Source of the DNA: Ottowia testudinis | GTDB taxonomy: Bacteria; Pseudomonadota; Gammaproteobacteria; Burkholderiales; Burkholderiaceae_C | Assembly: GCF_017498525.1 (NCBI RefSeq) | Contig: NZ_CP071796.1 | Location: 2,790,001 to 2,854,000 of the forward strand | Reading direction: 5' to 3' | DNA length: 64,000 nt | In this document: piece after piece, positions 37,366 through 45,144 of the stretch | Layout: every line of letters begins with the position of its first letter | Position numbering within the stretch: position 1 is the first letter of the stretch | The notes under the pieces: generated by a model | The model's database searches: none | Told to the model about the DNA's origin: nothing | What the model saw: the letters and a program-made list of their open reading frames with translations, nothing else | Made by a program: the position numbers and the translations under genes

Positions 37366-37396
37366 GCGCTGGCGCTTGTACATCAAGCGCCAGACA
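37366..37396 (+). repeat. Comamonad-type palindromic repeat core, copy 9
   Basis: Only the hairpin core remains: GCTGGCGCTTGTACATCAAG then CGCCAGA. It sits between convergent genes and could act as a weak terminator. Confidence 0.7.
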
Positions 37397-37482
37397 CCGA
37401 TACCCCCCATTTTTGTCGCACAGCGGCGTATTCGCGGCCGCCGCTACACCTGCAAGCTGGCCATGCCCAGAGCAGCGCCCGG

Positions 37483-38346
37483 TCAGACGCCCACGGCGGC
37501 CAGCGCCGCCAGCGGCCCGGCCGTGCGCAGCGCCGCCAATTTTTCGGCTTCCTGTGCGTAAAAGGTTCCACCAAAGGCCAGGGCGTTGATCGAGACGCCC
37601 TCGAAATGTTCGCGGCTGCGCGGCACCAGCAGCAGCCATCCATCGGCGATCAGCAGGTTGGATGGCGGCAGCAGGCCGCCGCTGCCGGGCGCCAATCCAA
37701 GCAGCGCCAGCGCGCGCGTATACGCGGTGAAAAAGCTCTCGGCCAGCTGTTCTGGCCGCGCGCGCGGCGCGGCATCGACACGCACGAAGCAATGCCGCAC
37801 GGCGAGTTGCGGATGCACCGCGGTGGTCAGCGGCGCCACGCCGGCCGGCAGGCCGGGCAACCAAATATCCAGGCTGGCGTTGCCTTCAGCGCGCGGAATC
37901 CACTGCAAGTGCTTGTGGCGCTGACTGGCGCCCGCCGCCGTGCCGCCGTTGTGAAAACCCAGCCCACCGGCCGCCGCCATCACGCGGGCGAGGGCGGCGA
38001 AATCGGCGCGATCCAGCGGCTCGAGCTGTTCGCGGAATGCATTGGTCGCGATGACAAGGTGCCGCGCCGAGATCGGAAATTTGTTCAGGATGGCCGTGTG
38101 CGCGTCACCCAGCGGCCCCACCGTGAGCGCAGGGTCGGGCGGCAGGAAGGGGTTGAAGTTCGGGTCGCGCGGGCCACCGGGCGTCAAGGCGCTCTTGCCC
38201 GCCAGCGTGGACACCCAGCGCGCCAAAAAGCGCAGACCGCCATCGGCCAGCTCGGTCTGCTCGGTCACGAGGGGTTGCAGGCCGCCCGACGCCAGTGCGC
38301 CTTGTGCGCGTTCGTCGACCTGCCTCAGAAGATCGGTAGTTGCCAT
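37483..38346 (-). CDS. ATP adenylyltransferase/Ap4A phosphorylase family protein
   Basis: 287 residues from ATG 38346. The HIT-like active site GASQRHKHLQWIP and the preceding NKFPISARHLVIATNAF match the Apa1/Apa2-like phosphorylase family (with a DUF4922-type N-terminal region). The family splits diadenosine tetraphosphate with phosphate to ATP and ADP. The C-terminal adenylyltransferase segment (LLIADGWLLLVPRSREHFEGVSINALAFGGTFY) is intact. Confidence 0.88.
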   Translation of the reverse strand: MATTDLLRQVDERAQGALASGGLQPLVTEQTELADGGLRFLARWVSTLAGKSALTPGGPRDPNFNPFLPPDPALTVGPLGDAHTAILNKFPISARHLVIATNAFREQLEPLDRADFAALARVMAAAGGLGFHNGGTAAGASQRHKHLQWIPRAEGNASLDIWLPGLPAGVAPLTTAVHPQLAVRHCFVRVDAAPRARPEQLAESFFTAYTRALALLGLAPGSGGLLPPSNLLIADGWLLLVPRSREHFEGVSINALAFGGTFYAQEAEKLAALRTAGPLAALAAVGV

Positions 38347-38441
38347 GGGACGGTCTCTGAAATCGAACGGTGAAGCACGCCCGCGGCGCCATGCGGCGCC
38401 CCGCCGGGCCGAGCCCATCCTACACAAGTGCGCGTTTCAGC

Positions 38442-39347
38442 TCAGTACCGCTGCGGCACCATCATGCTGTCCGGCACCGGGTGGCGCACATAGTCCTCGT
38501 GCCGCACGCGCGGCGGCAGCACCACTTCGGGGCGCTCGACCTCTTCGTAAGGCAATTGCGACAGCAGGTGCGTGATGCAGTTCAGCCGCGCCTTCTTCTT
38601 GTCGTCGGCCGGCACCACCCACCACGGCGCCTCGGGGATGTGGGTGCGCTCCAGCATGTCTTCCTTGGCCTTGGTGTAGGCCTCCCAGCGGCGGCGGCTT
38701 TCCAGGTCCATGGGGCTCAACTTCCACTGCTTGAGCGGGTCGTGGATGCGGCCCAGAAAGCGCAGGTTCTGCTCGTCGTCGCTGATGCTGAACCAGTACT
38801 TGATCAGCACGATGCCGGAACGCACCAGCATCTTCTCGAACTCGGGCACGGTGCGGAAGAACTCTTCCAGCTCGCCGTCGGTGCAAAAGCCCATCACCCG
38901 CTCGACGCCGGCGCGGTTGTACCAGCTGCGGTCGAACAGCACCATCTCGCCGCCGGCCGGCAGGTGCGGCACGTAGCGCTGGAAGTACCACTGCGTCTTT
39001 TCGCGGTCGCCCGGCGCAGGCAGCGCCACCACGCGCGCCACGCGCGGGTTCAGGCGCTGCGTGATGCGCTTGATCACGCCGCCCTTGCCGGCCGCGTCGC
39101 GTCCCTCAAAAATGATGACCACCTTGCGCTTGGTGGTGGCCACCCAGTCTTGCAGCTTGACCAGTTCGCCCTGCAAGCGGAACAGCTCGCGAAAGTATTG
39201 GCGGCGGGCGCTGTGGTATTCGGCCGAATCGGTCAGCACGCCGGCCACCGCATCGATGTTGCGGTCTTCCAGCTCCATCTCCAGCTCTTCGTCGTAGCCG
39301 TCCAGCAGGTCGCCGCGCAGGCGCTTGATCATTTCTTCTTCGCTCAT
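38442..39347 (-). CDS. ppk2: Polyphosphate kinase 2
   Basis: 301 residues from ATG 39347. PPK2 family: Walker A in FEGRDAAGKGG, Walker B/lid DRSWYNRAGVERVMGF, and FSISDDEQNLRF. It uses polyphosphate to phosphorylate nucleotides (ADP or AMP/GDP depending on class); the single-domain length suggests class I (NDP to NTP). It lies 95 bp upstream of the Ap4A phosphorylase gene on the same strand, both acting on phosphoanhydrides. Confidence 0.94.
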   Translation of the reverse strand: MSEEEMIKRLRGDLLDGYDEELEMELEDRNIDAVAGVLTDSAEYHSARRQYFRELFRLQGELVKLQDWVATTKRKVVIIFEGRDAAGKGGVIKRITQRLNPRVARVVALPAPGDREKTQWYFQRYVPHLPAGGEMVLFDRSWYNRAGVERVMGFCTDGELEEFFRTVPEFEKMLVRSGIVLIKYWFSISDDEQNLRFLGRIHDPLKQWKLSPMDLESRRRWEAYTKAKEDMLERTHIPEAPWWVVPADDKKKARLNCITHLLSQLPYEEVERPEVVLPPRVRHEDYVRHPVPDSMMVPQRY

Positions 39348-39509
39348 CTCGAAACCTGTTCGTATCGTGTGATGGCAGCACGTTAGCCACGCTTCATGAC
39401 GTTTTGATGACTGTCATATTTGGCGCCGCGCTGTCAGGATCGCGTCTCGGTCTGGCTGCATACTGTGGGTTTCCCCCAATCCAACCCAGCCAACAGGAGA
39501 CTCCCCATC

Positions 39510-40694
39510 ATGGCCCGTGAAGTCGTCGTCGTCAGCGGTGTGCGCACCGCCATTGGTACCTTTGGCGGCAGCCTGAAGGACATCGCCCCGGTCGATCTGG
39601 CCGCCACCGTGGTCAAGGAGGCGCTGGCGCGCGCCAAGGTCGAGGGCAAGGACGTGGGCCACGTGGTGTTCGGCCACGTCGTCAACACCGAGCCGCGCGA
39701 CATGTACCTGAGCCGCGTGGCGGCCGTCAACGGCGGCTGCCCGAAAGAGACGCCGGCCATGAACGTCAACCGCCTGTGCGGCTCGGGCCTGCAAGCCATC
39801 GTCAGCGCGGCGCAGGGCATTCTGCTGGGCGACTACGACGTGGCCATTGGCGGCGGCGCCGAGAACATGAGCCGCGCGCCCTACGCCAACCTGACCAACC
39901 GCTTCGGCGCCCGCATGGGCGATACGAAGCTGGTGGACATGATGGTCGGCGCGCTGCACGACCCGTTCCACACCATCCACATGGGCGTGACGGCGGAGAA
40001 CGTGGCCAAGGAATTCGACATCAGCCGCGAGCAGCAGGACGCGCTGGCGCTGGAAAGCCACCAGCGCGCCGAAAAAGCCTGGGCCGAGGGCCGCTTCAAG
40101 GACCAGATCGTCCCCATCATGCTCAAGACGCGCAAGGGCGAGACTGCGTTCGAGAAGGACGAGCACTTCCGTGAAGGCGCCAAGCTGGAAGACTTCCAGA
40201 AAATGAAGCCGGTGTTCGTGAAGGAAAACGGCACCGTCACCGCCGCCAACGCCAGCGGCATCAACGACGCCGCCGCCGCCGTGCTGCTGATGGACGCCGC
40301 TGCCGCCAGCAAGGCGGGCGCCAAACCGCTGGCGCGCCTGGTCGGCTACGCGCACGCGGGCGTGGAGCCCAAGATCATGGGCATCGGCCCCGTGCCGGCC
40401 ACCAAGGCGGTGCTGGCCAAGACCGGCATGAAGCTGGACCAGATTGACGTCATCGAAGCCAACGAAGCCTTTGCCGCCCAAGCCTGCGCCGTCACCAAGG
40501 GTCTGGGCGCCGACCCGGCCAAAGTGAACCCCAACGGCTCGGGCATTTCGCTCGGCCACCCGATCGGCGCCACCGGCGCGGTGATCACCGTCAAGGCGCT
40601 GTACGAGCTGCAACGCATTCAGGGCAAATACGCGCTGGTAACGATGTGCATCGGCGGCGGTCAGGGCATTGCGGCGATCTTTGAGCGGCTTTGA
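39510..40694 (+). CDS. Acetyl-CoA C-acetyltransferase (thiolase)
   Basis: 394 residues from ATG 39510, AGGAGA at 39495-39500. Biosynthetic/degradative thiolase: nucleophilic Cys90 in NRLCGSGLQA, GHPIGATGA with the catalytic His, and CIGGGQGIA with the second Cys. Typical of PhaA or AtoB; no phaB/phaC adjacent to decide. It ends the chromosomal part; its terminator carries the ICE attachment core. Confidence 0.94.
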   Translation: MAREVVVVSGVRTAIGTFGGSLKDIAPVDLAATVVKEALARAKVEGKDVGHVVFGHVVNTEPRDMYLSRVAAVNGGCPKETPAMNVNRLCGSGLQAIVSAAQGILLGDYDVAIGGGAENMSRAPYANLTNRFGARMGDTKLVDMMVGALHDPFHTIHMGVTAENVAKEFDISREQQDALALESHQRAEKAWAEGRFKDQIVPIMLKTRKGETAFEKDEHFREGAKLEDFQKMKPVFVKENGTVTAANASGINDAAAAVLLMDAAAASKAGAKPLARLVGYAHAGVEPKIMGIGPVPATKAVLAKTGMKLDQIDVIEANEAFAAQACAVTKGLGADPAKVNPNGSGISLGHPIGATGAVITVKALYELQRIQGKYALVTMCIGGGQGIAAIFERL

Positions 40695-40740
40695 TGCGGT
40701 GAGCCAGCGCAGGGTCTGCGCATCCAGCTATCAGATGAAT

Positions 40741-40776
40741 AGCGCCCGTGGGTTTCGACTCACGGGCGCTTTTTTC
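40741..40776 (+). terminator. Thiolase terminator
   Basis: Perfect 10-bp stem (AGCGCCCGTG 40741-40750 with CACGGGCGCT 40761-40770), 10-nt loop, then TTTTTC. The T-run is shared with the putative attL core. Confidence 0.92.
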
Positions 40777-40778
40777 AT
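40771..40778. other. Putative left attachment site (attL core) of a Tn4371-type ICE
   Basis: TTTTTCAT at 40771-40778. This octamer is the attachment core I recall for Tn4371-family ICEs. It lies 176 bp before the int start codon, in the T-run of the thiolase terminator. The transition from repeat-bearing chromosomal genes to ICE genes occurs exactly here. The right end is outside the window. Confidence 0.7.
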
Positions 40779-40793
40779 TTCACCATGACTCCA

Positions 40794-40875
40794 GCACCGG
40801 ACTTCGCTGGACTACGCCCAAGCCCGATACAGCAGGTTTATCAATAACTTAGGCGAGTCCAACATATGCCGGTGC
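40794..40875. promoter_or_regulatory. Nested inverted repeats between attL and int
   Basis: GCACCGG (40794-40800) pairs with CCGGTGC (40869-40875); inside, GGACTaCGCC (40809-40818) pairs with GGCGAGTCC (40852-40860) with one bulged base. It could be integrase/excisionase arm sites or a structured leader of int. Confidence 0.5.
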
Positions 40876-40953
40876 TTTCCGAAACCTGACCTGACTTCCC
40901 TGCTGGTGGCCCCTATGAGGCTCTTGGGAATCGGGTCATTCCGAGGAGTCATC

Positions 40954-42159
40954 ATGGCGAAAATCAAGCTCACCAAGTCCGCAGTCGATGCGGCGCAACC
41001 CCAGGCGCAGGCTGTCGAACTCCGGGATACGCTGGTGCCCGGCTTCCTGTGCAAGATTACACCAGCGGGCCGCAAGGTGTTCATGCTCCAGTACCGTACG
41101 AACGCGGGCGAGCGCCGCAAGCCCGCCTTGGGCCTTTACGGGGAATTGACCGTTGAGCAGGCTCGCTCGCTGGCGCAGGAATGGCTGGCGCAGGTACGCC
41201 GGGGCGGCGATCCCAGCGCCGATAAGGCAATGGCCCGATCCGCCCCTACGGTTGCGGAACTGTGCAAGAAGTTCATGGAGGATCACTCCAAACAGCGCAA
41301 CAAGCCCAGCACCCAGCGCGGGTATCAGGCAGTCATCGACCGTTGCATCGTCCCGATGCTTGGCCGCATGAAGGTGCAGGACGTGAAGCGGCCCGACGTG
41401 GCGTCGACCATGAAGAAGATGGTTCACAAGCCAGCCGAGGCGAACCGCGCCTTCAGCGTTATGCGCAAGATGTTCAACCTGGCTGAGGTGTGGGGCTATC
41501 GACCTGACGGCACGAACCCGTGCCGCCATGTTCCGATGTACCCCAACGGCAAGGCCACTCACCTCATCAGCGATGAGGAGATGGGCAAACTGTTCCGGTA
41601 TCTCGACTTTCTTGAAACCGATGGCTTGGGACTAGATCACGCCATCCTGCCGTTGGCGATCCGGCTGCAATTCGAGTTTGCGGGCCGCCGCTCCGAAATC
41701 GTCACGCTGCAATGGGATTGGGTGGATCTGGAGAACCGGCGTGTGGTCTGGCCTGACAGCAAGACCGGCGGCATGTCCAAGCCCTTGAGCGAGGAAGCCC
41801 ATCGGCTGCTGTCCACCGCGCCGCGTCAGGATGGTTGCCCGCATGTGTTCCCGTCTCCGAACCATCCGGGGGAGCACATGAGCAACGGCGAGTATTACGG
41901 CGGCTGGACGCGCATCCTCAAGCGTGCCGGCGTGACTCACGTGGGTACGCACGGCATCCGCCACCGCTCGGCCACTGACATTGCCAATTCGGGCATCCCG
42001 GTCAAGGTCGGCATGGCGCTGACGGCGCACAAGACCGTGGCGATGTTCATGCGCTACGTCCATACCGAGGACAAGCCGGTGCGCGAAGCGGCTGAACTGG
42101 TGGCGAACCGGCGCAAGACGATCACAGGTGCATCCCGCGCTGCGGAGGCCACGACATGA
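40954..42159 (+). CDS. int: Tyrosine integrase of the ICE (DUF4102 N-terminus)
   Basis: 401 residues from ATG 40954, GAGGAG upstream at 40943. The N-terminal arm-binding DUF4102-like domain (LTKSAVDAAQPQAQAVELRDTLVPGFLCKITPAGRKVFMLQYR) precedes a SAM-like core-binding domain and the catalytic domain. Catalytic residues in order: Arg245 (GRRSEIV), His333/Arg336 (THGIRH), His359 and Tyr368. Tn4371-type integrase by context. Its stop overlaps the start of the DUF1016 nuclease gene by four bases, so the two are co-translated. Confidence 0.93.
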   Translation: MAKIKLTKSAVDAAQPQAQAVELRDTLVPGFLCKITPAGRKVFMLQYRTNAGERRKPALGLYGELTVEQARSLAQEWLAQVRRGGDPSADKAMARSAPTVAELCKKFMEDHSKQRNKPSTQRGYQAVIDRCIVPMLGRMKVQDVKRPDVASTMKKMVHKPAEANRAFSVMRKMFNLAEVWGYRPDGTNPCRHVPMYPNGKATHLISDEEMGKLFRYLDFLETDGLGLDHAILPLAIRLQFEFAGRRSEIVTLQWDWVDLENRRVVWPDSKTGGMSKPLSEEAHRLLSTAPRQDGCPHVFPSPNHPGEHMSNGEYYGGWTRILKRAGVTHVGTHGIRHRSATDIANSGIPVKVGMALTAHKTVAMFMRYVHTEDKPVREAAELVANRRKTITGASRAAEATT

Positions 42160-43313
42160 CCAAGAAACCGCTTCAAGCGGCGGGAGAATCCCCCGCCGCC
42201 TTGCCTGCCGGCTACGCCGGCATCCACGGCGGCATCGTGGAAGTGCTCGATGCCGCCCGCCGCGCGACGGCGCGCAGCGTCAATGCGCTGATGACGGCCA
42301 GCTATTGGGAGATTGGCCGGCGCATCGTGGAGGCCGAGCAGAAGGGTAAGCGCCGTGCAGGCTACGGCGAGCAGTTGATCGAGCGGCTGTCGGCCGACCT
42401 GACCGCGCAGTTCGGACGCGGGTTCAGCCGCCCGAACTTGCAGCAGATGCGGTCGTTCTTCCTGACCTGGCCAATTCGCCAGACAGTGTCTAGCGAATCT
42501 TTGCCCGCGCCGCCACAAGGCCGTCCCCTGCTGGCGCGGCCTTCGCGGCTGGACGAGCTGGCCCAGGTGTTCCTGCTGCCGTGGTCAGCCTATGTGCGGC
42601 TGTTGATGGTCAAGGACGAGCACGCTCGCCGGTTCTACGAGGCCGAGGCGCTGCGTGGCGGCTGGAGCGTGCGCCAGCTTGACCGGCAGATCGCCAGTCA
42701 GTTCTACGAGCGCACGGCCTTCTCTAAGGACAAGGCAGCGATGCTGGTCAAGGGTGCAGCGCCGAGGCCCGAGGATGCCGTCAGGCCGGACGACGCGATC
42801 AAAGACCCCTACGTGCTGGAGTTCCTGAACCTCAAGGACGAGTATTCCGAATCCGATCTGGAGGCCGCGCTGATCCAGCGGCTGGAGGATTTTCTGCTGG
42901 AGCTGGGCGAAGGGTTCACCTTCATTGGACGGCAGCGGCGCTTGCGCATCGACCAGACGTGGTATCGGGTGGATTTGCTACTGTTCCATCGCAAGTTGCG
43001 CGGCCTGGTCATCATCGACTTGAAGCTGGGCAGTCTGTCCCACGCGGACGTGGGCCAGATGCATATGTATTGCAACTATGCCAAGGAGCATTGGGCATAC
43101 CCGGATGAGAATCCGCCCGTGGGCCTGATTCTGTGCGCCGACAAGGGCCACGCGCTGGCGCGGTACGCCCTGGAAGGCTTGCCGTCGAAGGTGATGGCGG
43201 CGAACTACCGTACCGTGCTGCCGGATGCCGAACTGTTGCAGAAGGAACTGGAGACTACGCGGCGCTTGCTGGAATCGCGCACCTTGAAGCAGCCCAAGAA
43301 ACCCCCGCAGTAA
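42156..43313 (+). CDS. YhcG/DUF1016-type PD-(D/E)XK nuclease
   Basis: 385 residues. The N-terminal DUF1016_N part (LMTASYWEIGRRIVEAEQKGKRRAGYGEQLIERLSADL.. GRGFSRPNLQQMRSFF) is followed by the nuclease domain: FLLELGEGFTFIGRQRRLRIDQTWYRVDLLLFHRKLRGLVIIDLKLG, with Asp and Asp-x-Lys of the PD-(D/E)XK core, and HMYCNYAKEHW. ATG 42156 overlaps the int stop. Suspected roles are DNA restriction or recombination; function unproven. Convergent with the Gabija-like pair, whose last gene ends 29 bp away. Confidence 0.9.
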   Translation: MTKKPLQAAGESPAALPAGYAGIHGGIVEVLDAARRATARSVNALMTASYWEIGRRIVEAEQKGKRRAGYGEQLIERLSADLTAQFGRGFSRPNLQQMRSFFLTWPIRQTVSSESLPAPPQGRPLLARPSRLDELAQVFLLPWSAYVRLLMVKDEHARRFYEAEALRGGWSVRQLDRQIASQFYERTAFSKDKAAMLVKGAAPRPEDAVRPDDAIKDPYVLEFLNLKDEYSESDLEAALIQRLEDFLLELGEGFTFIGRQRRLRIDQTWYRVDLLLFHRKLRGLVIIDLKLGSLSHADVGQMHMYCNYAKEHWAYPDENPPVGLILCADKGHALARYALEGLPSKVMAANYRTVLPDAELLQKELETTRRLLESRTLKQPKKPPQ

Positions 43314-43342
43314 CCGGGCGTCTGCAGCATCGATCCTAAGTT

Positions 43343-45142
43343 CTATGGAACTTGATCGTAACCAAAACTACATGCGGCGAGCTTTCGCGTCACTTGGTAC
43401 TCGTCGCCAGAATACTGGCGAATACGACCCCGTTCCGAGATCAGGTGCAAGTTCTTCCTCGCTCGCGAGCCAATGACATAAAGGAGTTTCATGGCACTTT
43501 CTTGGCCGTTCGGATCATTGAAGTGCGGCACCATGTCCTCCAGCAAGGCATAGGCGATCACCACATCGAACTCTGCCCCCTTCACGCCGTGGATCGTTGA
43601 GATAGTGATGCCCGTCCGGCTCTGAAAAACCTTCCTGAAGGTTCCGATGTCTCCGATGAATTCTCTTCCCTCACTTTTCAATCGGGCAACCCGCGCTTGC
43701 GAACTGTCGAAGAACGCAGTGTGATGCTCCCGAAGGGTGGTGAAGAGTCGAAAATCGATGGCCAAACTTGAAAACAGCCTCTCGAAGAATGTGCTGAGAT
43801 AGGTGAGTCCATCCGTCTCATCGATCTTGATCGCATTGCATTCTCTCAACAATGACTTTCGAGTAAGTTTGGATACTGGGGCGCCAGCCGCCTCCAAGTC
43901 ATTAAGAATTTCACCGGCCCAACGAAGTCTGCGCACATACATCCCCGGCGATGCTTGGGTAAGTGCGATCTTCGAAAGCTTGTACCAAAAATTCTCAGTG
44001 TCGCGTGCAAACGGAACCATACCCGGGCCATCGAACGAATACTCGGGCATGCTCGCACACAGACGGCGTGTCATGCTGGCAAGAAGCGTCCACTGAGGCG
44101 CAATCACACACACCTCGTGAGGCGCGATACCGACAGTTTCGATGTTGAAACGGATGAGTCGGATCAACTCGGCCTCCAAGCCTGTCTTGTTCACCGTGGC
44201 GTCGAACGAAACAAGACTCGGATAAGCTTTTTCATTGGATGCAGCTTCAATGCGCGTATCGTGGACGTTGTACCTCCCGAAATAGTCGATGATCCGCTCA
44301 GAGGATCGGTAGTTCTTCGACAGTTCAAGCTTCTTCAGACCAATGCCAGCCATCGTCTTGAATTCCTCGAAGGCAATCGCGTATCCGCCGAGCGACCGGT
44401 AAATCTCCTGATTCGGATCGCCAACGATGAAAGCCCTAGTGGCACCTTGGCTAGCTTTCAAGATGGCCGTGACGATCAAGTATTGAATTCGCTTCGTGTC
44501 CTGATACTCGTCGACCAGCACGAAAGAGAACAACTGCCCTAGAAGGACGCTGATCGCAGGGCGGCTGGCGATCAATTGATACGCGTAGTAGAGAATGAGT
44601 TCAAAGTCTATCTGTCGGCTTTCCTGCAGCTTCTCGAAATACTGTCCCAATATTGCGCGCAAGCCGGCGTGCTTCTCTGCTTGCGGACAGGAAAGCACAT
44701 AGTCATTTTCGGTGAAATAAAATTCACAATCCCAGAAGGTTATCTTTGGCTTCTGGTATGGCTTGCACAGAGCTTCCAAAATTTTTTCGCGCTCATGCTG
44801 ATCGATTACGCGGTAGCCCCGCTCCAATGCTTCGTGATAGATGCCATAGGGCTTCAGTATCCATTCAAGACAGAATGAGTGGATCGTTCCTATCCATAGT
44901 CGGGATGTATCTAACCCAAGGCCCTCGATGCGCTCATGGATCTCGTCGGCCGCGCGGTGCGTATACGTGATCGCGACAACGAACTGCCTGTTCGATTTAA
45001 GTCTGGACAACTCATAGGCGATCTTATAGGTCAGTGTGCGGGTCTTTCCGCTGCCAGGGCATGCGATGAGAAAAACACTTCCAGGCTCCAGAATCGCAGC
45101 CTCCTGCTCTGGATTCAGATCATCTTTATTCCACGCGAACAT
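43343..45142 (-). CDS. UvrD/Rep-like SF1 helicase, GajB-like
   Basis: 599 residues from ATG 45142. SF1A helicase: motif I ACPGSGKTRT (residues 28-37), motif II LVDEYQDT, motif III GDPNQEIY, NYRSSERI (motif IV) and STIHGVKGAEFDVVIAYAL (motif V). Starts 2 bp after the stop of an OLD-family nuclease gene. Such a nuclease-helicase pair is the Gabija anti-phage system, in which GajB is thought to bind and hydrolyse nucleotides and trigger GajA nicking. GC is near 50%, well below the host, as for other defence cargo. Confidence 0.85.
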   Translation of the reverse strand: MFAWNKDDLNPEQEAAILEPGSVFLIACPGSGKTRTLTYKIAYELSRLKSNRQFVVAITYTHRAADEIHERIEGLGLDTSRLWIGTIHSFCLEWILKPYGIYHEALERGYRVIDQHEREKILEALCKPYQKPKITFWDCEFYFTENDYVLSCPQAEKHAGLRAILGQYFEKLQESRQIDFELILYYAYQLIASRPAISVLLGQLFSFVLVDEYQDTKRIQYLIVTAILKASQGATRAFIVGDPNQEIYRSLGGYAIAFEEFKTMAGIGLKKLELSKNYRSSERIIDYFGRYNVHDTRIEAASNEKAYPSLVSFDATVNKTGLEAELIRLIRFNIETVGIAPHEVCVIAPQWTLLASMTRRLCASMPEYSFDGPGMVPFARDTENFWYKLSKIALTQASPGMYVRRLRWAGEILNDLEAAGAPVSKLTRKSLLRECNAIKIDETDGLTYLSTFFERLFSSLAIDFRLFTTLREHHTAFFDSSQARVARLKSEGREFIGDIGTFRKVFQSRTGITISTIHGVKGAEFDVVIAYALLEDMVPHFNDPNGQESAMKLLYVIGSRARKNLHLISERGRIRQYSGDEYQVTRKLAACSFGYDQVP

Positions 45143-45144
45143 GG

